Assembly (NCBI RefSeq): GCF_000711295.1
Contig: NZ_JOMJ01000003.1
Location: 261,001-325,000, forward strand
Direction of reading: 5' to 3'
From: Desulfohalovibrio reitneri
GTDB lineage: Bacteria > Desulfobacterota > Desulfovibrionia > Desulfovibrionales > Desulfovibrionaceae
DNA length: 64,000 bases
Below are positions 29,518 to 36,713 of the stretch, piece by piece; within the stretch, counting starts at the first letter, position 1; each line of letters opens with the position of its first letter. The notes beneath the pieces were generated by a model, which saw only the letters and a program-made list of their open reading frames with translations, ran no database searches and had not been told where the DNA came from. Made by a program: the position numbers and the translations under genes.

Positions 29518-30195
29518 TCAGTCGTTGGCTATCCAGGCCAGTTCGCGCTGCATGCGGTTGAGGAAGGCGGAGGAGAAGTTGACCAGAACCGTCTCCAGGT
29601 TGCCCAGCATGCCCAGAAAGGCGTTGTAGGCGATGGCCGCGGGAACGGCCACGGCCAGGCCGATGGCCGTGGTGGTCAGCGCCTCGGCGATGCCCGGGCC
29701 GACCACGGCCAGGGACGCGGTCTTCTGTATGCCGATGGCCTGGAAGGAGCGCATGATGCCCCACACCGTGCCGAACAGCCCCAGGAAGGGAGCCACGTTG
29801 GCGCAGGTGGAGAGCACCGACAGCGAGGCCCCCTTGCGGCCCAGCTCGAAGCTGACACCCTGGCGCAGGGCACGGCGCACGTTGTCAGTGGCCAGCTTGC
29901 CCTTGACCGAGGCCTCGAACTCCAGCTTCTCCAGCCGCTTGAGTTCGCGCAGGGCGAAGTAACCCACCTCCCGCACCGGGGAGGCCGGGTTCATGGAGCG
30001 CATGGCCGAGGACAGGTCGCCCGCCTGCTGAAAGGCCTCGTAGTCGACGGTCGAGCGGGACTTGGCCCGGCTGAGCGTGACCAGTTTGTAGATGATGACC
30101 GCCCAGGAGAGCACGGACATGAAAAGCAGCAGGATGAGCACGCCCTGGATGATGGGCGAACCTTCTGTGAATACGGTCAGAAACAAGTCTTGCAT
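29518..30195 (-). CDS. tolQ: Proton channel protein TolQ (ExbB/MotA family)
   Basis: A 225-residue inner-membrane protein with three helices. The second and third carry the conserved GLFGTVWGIMRSF and ALTTTAIGLAVAVPAAIAYN segments. It forms the channel with TolR and drives TolA in outer-membrane constriction and lipid homeostasis. It begins 54 bp after the sirtuin gene on the same strand, so it may be in the same transcript. Confidence 0.95.
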   Translation of the reverse strand: MQDLFLTVFTEGSPIIQGVLILLLFMSVLSWAVIIYKLVTLSRAKSRSTVDYEAFQQAGDLSSAMRSMNPASPVREVGYFALRELKRLEKLEFEASVKGKLATDNVRRALRQGVSFELGRKGASLSVLSTCANVAPFLGLFGTVWGIMRSFQAIGIQKTASLAVVGPGIAEALTTTAIGLAVAVPAAIAYNAFLGMLGNLETVLVNFSSAFLNRMQRELAWIAND

Positions 30196-30249
30196 GAAGG
30201 ATTCCTTTGCTGGATGACTGGCGGATGATACGGCGAAGCGCCAGCCAGT

Positions 30250-31002
30250 TCAACAGGCCAACTCGGCCAGGCGGGGCAGGACTTCCTGCGCCGGGGCGTC
30301 CAGGCGGATGTCGCTGACCCGGTCGTAGGAGGTCGGTCCGAGGTTTACCTCCACAACCACGCCGCCCTTGGCCTTGATGCGCGAGGGGATGAGCCCGGCG
30401 GGCTGCACTTCGCCGGAAGCGCCCACCACCAGGCAGAAGTCGGCCGCGGCCACGGCCTCGTCCGCGGCGCGGGCCGCGTCCGGGGGAATGCCCTCGCCGA
30501 AGAATACGATGTCCGGCCGCACCACCCCGCCGCAGGAGCAGCGCCAGGGGATGGTTTCCAGGGTCAGGCCGGCGGCCTCTTCAGGCGGGTGCTCCCTGGC
30601 GCAGGACATGCAGCGGAAACGCCGCAGCCCGCCGTGGTACTCGATGACCCCGGGCGAACCGGCGGCCTGGTGCAGCCCGTCGATGTTCTGGGTGACGATC
30701 TCGTCCAGCAGGCCGCATTCGGACAGCTTGGCCAGGGCCTTGTGCGCCGGGTTGGGCTCGGCCTTGCCGAAAACGTCCTTGGCCTCCAGCAGAAACTCCC
30801 ACACCCCGCGCGGGTTGGTGCGCAGGGCCTGGAGGGTGGCCACCTCGTCGGGGTCGTAGCGGCTCCACAGCCCGCCTGGGCTGCGGAAGTCCGGGATGCC
30901 GCTGGCCACGGAGATTCCCGCGCCGGTGAAGGCCATGGCGCGGGAGGCTCGACGCAGGGCCCCGGCCGCGCGTTCGAGTTGTTCGTCCAGCGCCGCGCTC
31001 AC
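30250..31002 (-). CDS. cobB: NAD-dependent protein deacylase (sirtuin, CobB/Sir2 family)
   Basis: The 250-residue sirtuin removes acetyl groups from lysines using NAD. It has the GAGIS...GIPDFRS NAD motif (28-41), the TQNIDGLH segment, catalytic H123 and zinc ligands C131, C134, C155 and C157. The class III signature Tyr-x-x-Arg for succinyl-lysine was not seen at the expected place, so deacetylation is more likely. It has a GTG start. It starts 3 bp after the PHP gene, which is odd company but fits a shared transcript. Confidence 0.92.
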   Translation of the reverse strand: MSAALDEQLERAAGALRRASRAMAFTGAGISVASGIPDFRSPGGLWSRYDPDEVATLQALRTNPRGVWEFLLEAKDVFGKAEPNPAHKALAKLSECGLLDEIVTQNIDGLHQAAGSPGVIEYHGGLRRFRCMSCAREHPPEEAAGLTLETIPWRCSCGGVVRPDIVFFGEGIPPDAARAADEAVAAADFCLVVGASGEVQPAGLIPSRIKAKGGVVVEVNLGPTSYDRVSDIRLDAPAQEVLPRLAELAC

Positions 31003-31005
31003 GGG

Positions 31006-31683
31006 TCAGTCCAGGGTGACGGCCGCCCGGCCGGCGGCGTTGAGTCGGGAGAGGAAATCGCGGGAGTTGGCCTCGGCGCGAAGGTACTCCTCGTCGCTCA
31101 GACCCGCGCCCAGGGCCACCGCCTTGCGCAGCTCCGGACCAATCAGGTCGCCGGGGGCGTGGGCGTCGTTGTTGATGACCAGGGTCGCGCCGTGCTCCCG
31201 CGCCAGGGCGGCCACCCGGCCGTTGGTCAGGCTGTGGCCCTTGCGGGTGGTGATCTCCAGCAGCACGCCGCGTTCGGCGGCCAGGGCCGCGTCCTGCGGG
31301 GTGAGCAGGCCGGGGTGCGCCAGCACGTCCGCCCCGCCCTCGATGGCGGCCAGGTTGGTCCCCCGGGCCACGGGCTCCACCACGGTCTCGCCGTGCACCA
31401 CCACGATCTCCGCCCCGGCCTCGCGGGCCAGGCGGATGGTCTCGGGAATGAGGGGCGGCGGCACGTGGGTGATCTCGCACCCGGGGATGATGTCGATGTC
31501 CATGTGGGCCGAATAGTTGGCCGCCAGGCGGCGCACGTTCGAGATGACGTGCTCCAGGGTGGAGAGGTCCACGTGGTCTGTGACGGCCAGGGCCTTGTAG
31601 CCTGCCACGCGGGCGCGGCGGGCCAGCTCCGCCGGGATGAGCGCGCCGTCGGAGAAGGTGGAGTGGGTGTGCAAGTCTATCAT
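31006..31683 (-). CDS. PHP-domain phosphoesterase (histidinol-phosphatase-like)
   Basis: A 225-residue PHP metal-dependent phosphoesterase. It opens with the metal motif MIDLHTHSTFSDG, has TDHVD near residue 36, an HGETVVEPV stretch and the final NNDAH motif, giving all the expected metal ligands. It could hydrolyse histidinol phosphate, but no his genes are nearby, so the substrate is open. The start ATG is immediately adjacent to the stop codon of the nuclease gene (no gap). Confidence 0.88.
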   Translation of the reverse strand: MIDLHTHSTFSDGALIPAELARRARVAGYKALAVTDHVDLSTLEHVISNVRRLAANYSAHMDIDIIPGCEITHVPPPLIPETIRLAREAGAEIVVVHGETVVEPVARGTNLAAIEGGADVLAHPGLLTPQDAALAAERGVLLEITTRKGHSLTNGRVAALAREHGATLVINNDAHAPGDLIGPELRKAVALGAGLSDEEYLRAEANSRDFLSRLNAAGRAAVTLD

Positions 31684-32175
31684 TTACATCTTGTACTTGT
31701 CTTCGGGGTCGAACTGCTCCAGCAATTCGTTCCACTGTTGGGCGTCGTCCCCGCGCAGCACCGGCTTGCCCGACACCTTGTCGTCGGTCCCGGCCTCCTC
31801 CAGCACGGCCTCGGCAACGCGGATGGCGGCCTCGCAGCGCAGAGCCAGGGCCACGGCGTCCGAAGGGCGGGAGTCGATGCGGATGACGTCCTCGCCCCGG
31901 AGCACCTCGATCTCGGCGTAGTAGGTGCCGTCCACCAGGGAGACGACCTCCACGGCGCGGACCTCGCCGCCCAGGTCGCGGATGGAGTTGAGCAGCAGGT
32001 CATGGGTCATGGGGCGGGGGAGGGAGACGTCGTTGAGGGCCATGGAAATGGCCATGGCCTCCATGGCCCCTATCCAGATGGGCAGGACCCGGGATTCCTC
32101 GGAATCCTTGAGGATGAGGACAGGCACTTGGGAATCTTCGTCCACGGCCAGTCCGAACACGTGCATCTCTACCAT
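31684..32175 (-). CDS. Bifunctional nuclease family protein (BFN, DUF151)
   Basis: A 163-residue protein of the DUF151 family, first described as bifunctional nucleases with DNase and RNase activity. It shows the typical MVEMHVFGLAVD start, VLPIWIGAMEA, RPMTHDLL and IDSRPSDAVALALR segments. I chose the ATG at 32175, which overlaps the miaB stop by 7 bp; longer frames run inside miaB. It has a UvrB-C-like acidic tail of about 40 residues. The biological role in this lineage is unknown. It is coupled to miaB. Confidence 0.88.
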   Translation of the reverse strand: MVEMHVFGLAVDEDSQVPVLILKDSEESRVLPIWIGAMEAMAISMALNDVSLPRPMTHDLLLNSIRDLGGEVRAVEVVSLVDGTYYAEIEVLRGEDVIRIDSRPSDAVALALRCEAAIRVAEAVLEEAGTDDKVSGKPVLRGDDAQQWNELLEQFDPEDKYKM

Positions 32176-33518
32176 GGCGACCCCGCTGGCTTGGCGGAAA
32201 GGGAATGTTTCTTTGCCTCGATTATAGTGACACGGGCGATGGAGCCGGTCAAATCGGTCCCGTTTTCGGAAGGCATGTTCACCACCCGGCCCCATGGGTC
32301 GCGGCCCATCCAGGAAACCCCGCCATCCGGGTCCGGCTTGCGGCTGGCCCCTTCGAAGAGCACGTCCGCCTCGGCGCCCACGCGGGCGGCGTAGGAGGCT
32401 TCGGTCAGCTCGTCCTGCAGGGCCTGCAGCCGGGCCAGCCGGTCCGCCTTGATCTCCTCGGGGACCTTGCCTTCCATGCGCTCGGCGGCCACGCCGGGGC
32501 GGTCGTTGTATTTGAAGGAGAAGCTGGACTCGAAGCCCACATGGGCCACCAGGTCCAGCGTCTGCTGGAACTCCTCCTCGGTTTCGCCGGGGAAGCCCAC
32601 GATGAGGTCGGTGGACAGGGTGATGTCAGGCCGGGCGGCCCGAAGCCCCTCCACCAGGGAAAGATAGCGGGCCGTGTCGTAGCGGCGGCCCATGCGGCGC
32701 AACACCCGGTCCGAGCCGGCCTGCATGGGCAGGTGCAGATTGGGGGCCAAGTTGTTCAGCTCGCCGAAGGCGGCCACCACCTCGTCGGAGAGGTCCTTGG
32801 GGTGGGAGGTGGTGAAGCGCAGCCGGTCGACGCCCGGGATGGCCGTCACCGCCCGCAGCAACCCGGCGAAGCCGGTGCCGTCGCCCTCGGGGTCCAGGCC
32901 GTAGGCGTTGACGTTCTGTCCCAGCAGGGTGATCTCCCGCGCCCCCTTGGCGGCCAGTTCACGGCACTCGGCCAGGATCTCGGCCGAGGGCCGGGACTTC
33001 TGCCGCCCGCGCACGTAGGGCACGATGCAGTAGGCGCAGTAGTTGTCGCAGCCCTGCATGATGGTCACGAAGGCCTGCGGCGGCACCCGTTCGCCCTCCC
33101 AGTAGGCGGGGCGGGAGAGGAAGCCGTCGGCGAAATCCAGCAGGCTCAAGCGCTCGGCGGGGTCGTCCGCCACGCGCTGCATGGCGCCGGGCGCGCCAGC
33201 CAAGCCGTCCGCTCCGAAAACCAGCCGTACGTGGGGAAAGCGTTCCAGGAACCACGCCCCTTTTTGCTGGGCCACGCAGCCGCCCACGGCCACGAAACCG
33301 CGCTCGGGGTCGTTGCGTCGCACCACCGGTGCCAGGCGGCCTGCCAGGCTGGCCACCTTTTCCTCGGGCTTGGCCCGCACGGAACAGGTGTTGATGACGT
33401 GCGCGGCGGCCTGGTCGGACTCGACCTCCTCCCAGCCGCGGGCTCGCAGGGCGCGGGCAAGCCAGCGGGAGTCGCCCGCGTTCATCTGGCAGCCGAACGT
33501 GTGGATGTGGAATCGCAT
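32169..33518 (-). CDS. miaB: tRNA methylthiotransferase MiaB (radical SAM)
   Basis: MiaB adds the methylthio group to i6A37 of tRNAs. The 449-residue protein has the N-terminal UPF0004 domain with three cysteines (FGCQMN, NTCSVR, GGCVAQ), the radical-SAM CDNYCAYC cluster motif, and a C-terminal TRAM domain (GRVVNMP region). The start at 33518 matches the family. It heads the run miaB, bfn, PHP, cobB, tolQRAB-pal, all on the minus strand with small gaps. Confidence 0.95.
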   Translation of the reverse strand: MRFHIHTFGCQMNAGDSRWLARALRARGWEEVESDQAAAHVINTCSVRAKPEEKVASLAGRLAPVVRRNDPERGFVAVGGCVAQQKGAWFLERFPHVRLVFGADGLAGAPGAMQRVADDPAERLSLLDFADGFLSRPAYWEGERVPPQAFVTIMQGCDNYCAYCIVPYVRGRQKSRPSAEILAECRELAAKGAREITLLGQNVNAYGLDPEGDGTGFAGLLRAVTAIPGVDRLRFTTSHPKDLSDEVVAAFGELNNLAPNLHLPMQAGSDRVLRRMGRRYDTARYLSLVEGLRAARPDITLSTDLIVGFPGETEEEFQQTLDLVAHVGFESSFSFKYNDRPGVAAERMEGKVPEEIKADRLARLQALQDELTEASYAARVGAEADVLFEGASRKPDPDGGVSWMGRDPWGRVVNMPSENGTDLTGSIARVTIIEAKKHSLSAKPAGSPW

Positions 33519-33588
33519 CGTGGGCTAACTAAGGTCTGCAAGGTGGAAGTAAAGGGCTTCTCTGCCCGCGCCCGGCGGCGGGGTCAAG

Positions 33589-34176
33589 TCAGGACAGGGC
33601 GTCCAGAAGCCACAGGGAGATGAAGGACAGGGCGCGGGCGCGAACCTCGCGCCGGTCCTGGTTCTCGGCGTCGATGACCAGCTCCGCGTCCGGGTTCTCC
33701 TCGTACGGCTCGTCAACGCCGGGCACAGGGCCCAGGCCCTCCACCTCGCGGCCGGTGCGCTTGCGCTCCAGCGCCTTGGCGTAGAGGTCGGCCATGACCT
33801 TGCCTTCGGGCCGGGCGGACTCCCGTTCCATGGCCGTCTCCAGGGAGCAGCGCAGTTGGACCTCGCAGAAGACGGGGATGACCCGCCGGGCCCGGTCTCG
33901 CCAGGCGCGGCGGTGGGCGGTGGCGTCCACGACCACCCCTTTGCCCCCGCGCACCAGGAAGGCGGCCTCGTCCACGAACATGGCGTAGGCCCGCTCGCGC
34001 TCCTCTTCGGTGTATTTGGGGTTGGGCACGTACTGCTTCCGCTTTTCGTCCATGGCCAGGTAGGCCACGTCCATGCCGCGCTTGCGCAACGCCTGAGCCA
34101 CGGCCCCGGCCGCGCTGGACTTGCCGCAGCCGGGCAGCCCGGTGAACCAGGCGGCCCAGCCCCTGCCCCGGCTCAC
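33589..34176 (-). CDS. P-loop small-molecule kinase, adenylyl-sulfate-kinase-like
   Basis: A 195-residue P-loop kinase with Walker A GLPGCGKS near residue 15. It is similar in length and layout to APS kinase, but the DGDNVRHGL substrate motif of CysC is absent; that region reads YLAMDEKRKQ. Sulfate reducers do not need PAPS for sulfate respiration, so the CysC name is doubtful. The GTG at 34176 overlaps the stop of the upstream phosphotransferase by 4 bp (GTGA), indicating translational coupling. The two enzymes may act in sequence on one substrate. Confidence 0.7.
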   Translation of the reverse strand: MSRGRGWAAWFTGLPGCGKSSAAGAVAQALRKRGMDVAYLAMDEKRKQYVPNPKYTEEERERAYAMFVDEAAFLVRGGKGVVVDATAHRRAWRDRARRVIPVFCEVQLRCSLETAMERESARPEGKVMADLYAKALERKRTGREVEGLGPVPGVDEPYEENPDAELVIDAENQDRREVRARALSFISLWLLDALS

Positions 34177-35255
34177 GGGAGGTATCTCCCTGTGTCTGTG
34201 AAGTCGAAGCGTTCCGCGGCCAGCACCCGCTCCATGAAGTGCAGCAGGGCGGCCCGCACCTCCTCGGGGTGGTCCGGGTACCATTCAGGCGAGGCCACCA
34301 CCAGGCAGCGAAAGACGAAGAAGGGGGCGATGACGGACAGCACCTCGGTGTCTCCGCTCTCGGCCAGGTAGCTCTCGAAGAAGCGGTGCCACAGATCGGC
34401 GAAGGGGCCTTCCAGGCGCCCCTTGTCCAGCAGGGCCAGCAGCAGGTAGTTCACGGCCATGGAGGCTAAATCCCCGGCTGGTTCGCCCCATTCGCCCCGG
34501 CTCCGATCAAGCACGTGGAACCCGTGGTCCTCCACCAGCACGTTCCAGGGGTGAAAGTCGCCGTGCACCTGGCTCAGCCGGTGGGACTTGTCACGAAGGA
34601 ACCAGCGCCAGTCGATGAGGGCCTTTTCCAGGTTCCGGAACCGCTCGTCCGGGAAAGGTGCGTAGGGATGGGGGTAGGCTTCGTCCACCATGCCCATGAT
34701 GCACTCGCTGGAGCCCAGCAGGTCGCGCACCCGGCGATGGTACAGGGGCGGGTCGTTCTTCTTCCTGGCGTGGATGCCGGCCAGCCAGCGGGCGAACTCC
34801 GTGGCGCGTTTGCGGTCCTTGGACCGGAAGTCGCCCTGCCGGATGCGGGCCAGCTCCTGGTAGTAGTCGTGGCCCGGAAGCATTTCCGTGACCAGGAAGA
34901 ACTCACTGGGCCGCTCCATGGGGTGCAACTCGCCGCGGCCGTCCACGTATCCCACGCTCAAGGGCTTCACGTGGCGGTCCAGCCGCTCCGAGGTCTCGTA
35001 CTGGAAGAGCAGGATGGAGGCGCGGTCCCACATGTGCTGGTGGCCGTACTTGTCCCCCTTCATCACGGACAGGACGGCCTGCCGCTCCGTGCCGTCGGCC
35101 AGCCGCAGCTTGAAACGCACGGGCTTGCCGTAGCCGAATTTCTTGATGCCCTGTTTGTCCAGGGAGCCGATGTCGCCGTAGTCCAGCAGTGTGGCGCCCT
35201 GGCCGAAGGCCTTCTGGACAAAGGCCTGCAAACGCTCGGGTCCGAGATCGATCAT
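34173..35255 (-). CDS. APH-family phosphotransferase (aminoglycoside/choline-kinase-like)
   Basis: The 360-residue protein has the kinase-like fold with the Brenner motif VHGDFHPWNVLV and the metal segment LDRSRGEWGEPAGDLASM. The N-terminal lobe has KGDKYGHQHMWD and a VTEMLPGHDYYQEL hinge. It phosphorylates some small molecule; antibiotic resistance is one possibility but nothing supports it. It is coupled to the P-loop kinase. In other bacteria comparable kinase modules occur fused as one protein, so the pair may be a split version. It starts 66 bp after the regulator gene. Confidence 0.75.
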   Translation of the reverse strand: MIDLGPERLQAFVQKAFGQGATLLDYGDIGSLDKQGIKKFGYGKPVRFKLRLADGTERQAVLSVMKGDKYGHQHMWDRASILLFQYETSERLDRHVKPLSVGYVDGRGELHPMERPSEFFLVTEMLPGHDYYQELARIRQGDFRSKDRKRATEFARWLAGIHARKKNDPPLYHRRVRDLLGSSECIMGMVDEAYPHPYAPFPDERFRNLEKALIDWRWFLRDKSHRLSQVHGDFHPWNVLVEDHGFHVLDRSRGEWGEPAGDLASMAVNYLLLALLDKGRLEGPFADLWHRFFESYLAESGDTEVLSVIAPFFVFRCLVVASPEWYPDHPEEVRAALLHFMERVLAAERFDFTDTGRYLP

Positions 35256-35321
35256 TGGCGTTCAACTCCGTTTAGACCCAGGATAGCCCAATGAAGGCCG
35301 TCCGTGAAGCGCGCCGAAAGG

Positions 35322-36713
35322 TCAGCCCCGGAATCGCTCGGGATCGAGGCCGATGCGGGCCAGGGTGTTCTGCAGGGCGACCCGGGAAAGCCCCGACTCG
35401 CGGGCCGCCTGGCTGACGTTGCCCTTGGTGCGCTCCATGAGTTCGCGCATGTACCCTTGGGTGAATTCATCCACCAGCCGCGCCTTGGCGTCCTTGAAGG
35501 GCAGGGGGGCGGCCGAGGTGCCGTCCGGGACTCCGGGGGCGTGACCGCCGTCCGCCAGGCGCACGGCGGTCACGTCCACTTCCTCGCCGGGGCTGAATAC
35601 GGCCAGCCGCCGCATGAAGTTCTGCAGCTCGCGCACGTTTCCGGGCCAGTCGCGGCGGCTCAGTTCGCCCACCGCGTCGGGCGAAAGCACCTTCTCTCCG
35701 GAGCCCAACTCCCGGCAGGCGCGGCTCAGGAAGGCTCCGGCCAGCAGGGGCACGTCCTCCTTGCGCTCGCGCAGGGGCGGCACCCGCAGGGTGAGCACGT
35801 TGAGGCGGTAGTAGAGGTCCTCGCGGAAGGAGCGGTCCGCCACCAGGGCGGCCAGGTCCTGGTTTGTGGAGGCCACCACGCGGGTGTCCACCCGGATGGT
35901 CTCGGAGGAGCCCACCGGCCGCACCTCCCGCTCCTCCAGAAAGCGCAGCAGCTTGGTCTGCATGGTGGGGGAGATGTCGCCGATCTCGTCCAGGTGCAGG
36001 GTGCCCCCGGCCGCGGCCGCGATCATGCCGCGCCGGTCGCGGTCCGCGCCGGTGAAGGCCCCTTTCACGTGGCCGAACAACTCCGACTCCTGCAAGTGTT
36101 CCGGAATGGCCGGGCAGTTCACCGAGCGGAAGGGCTTCTCCGCGCGGGGACTTAAGTCGTGCACCAGCCGCGCGGCCATCTCCTTGCCGCTGCCGGATTC
36201 GCCCTGCACCAGCACGGTGTAGTCGGACTGGGCCACGGCCGCGATGGCCGAGCGCAGCGACTCCATGGCCGGGCTTTCGCCCAGAAGCTTGCCCTCGGTG
36301 CCCTCCACCAGGCCGCGAAGCCGCTCGTTCTCCGCCATGAGGCGGGAGCGCTCCAGGGCCAGCCGAACCGCCCGGAAGAGCTGCTGCGGCTCCACCGGCT
36401 TGGTCAGAAAATCCGTGGCCCCCAGCTTCAGCGCCTCCACGGCGGTCTCGATGGTGCCGTGGGCGGTGAGCACCACCGCGGACAGGGAGGGGTGGTCCCG
36501 CAGGGCGCGCTTGAGAAGGCTGAGGCCGTTCATGGCCGGCATGCGCAGGTCGGTGAGCATGGCCCGTACGCCTCCCCGGCCCAGTTCGGCCAGGGCCTCC
36601 TCCCCGGAGAAGACCGCGTCGGTTTCGGCATCGGGAAACTCCGAGGAGACCAGCCGTGCCAGCCCCCGGGCGAAGTCACGCTCATCGTCAACGATGAGGA
36701 TGCGGTCGCTCAT
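35322..36713 (-). CDS. Sigma-54-dependent response regulator (NtrC/AtoC family)
   Basis: A 463-residue activator: a receiver with D55 (MLTDLRMPAMNG), an AAA+ domain with Walker A GESGSGKE (171-178) and the sigma-54-contact loop GAFTGA (218-223), and a C-terminal FIS-type helix-turn-helix. It should be phosphorylated by the adjacent histidine kinase, whose stop overlaps its start (ATGA, 4 bp). It would activate -24/-12 promoters; two such candidates are in this window, at 1386 and at 41865. The target is not proven. Confidence 0.95.
   Translation of the reverse strand: MSDRILIVDDERDFARGLARLVSSEFPDAETDAVFSGEEALAELGRGGVRAMLTDLRMPAMNGLSLLKRALRDHPSLSAVVLTAHGTIETAVEALKLGATDFLTKPVEPQQLFRAVRLALERSRLMAENERLRGLVEGTEGKLLGESPAMESLRSAIAAVAQSDYTVLVQGESGSGKEMAARLVHDLSPRAEKPFRSVNCPAIPEHLQESELFGHVKGAFTGADRDRRGMIAAAAGGTLHLDEIGDISPTMQTKLLRFLEEREVRPVGSSETIRVDTRVVASTNQDLAALVADRSFREDLYYRLNVLTLRVPPLRERKEDVPLLAGAFLSRACRELGSGEKVLSPDAVGELSRRDWPGNVRELQNFMRRLAVFSPGEEVDVTAVRLADGGHAPGVPDGTSAAPLPFKDAKARLVDEFTQGYMRELMERTKGNVSQAARESGLSRVALQNTLARIGLDPERFRG

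Noticed and set aside
33589-34176. Annotation as CysC, true APS kinase for sulfate assimilation
   Set aside because: The substrate motif DGDNVRHGL is missing and no sulfate assimilation genes are adjacent.
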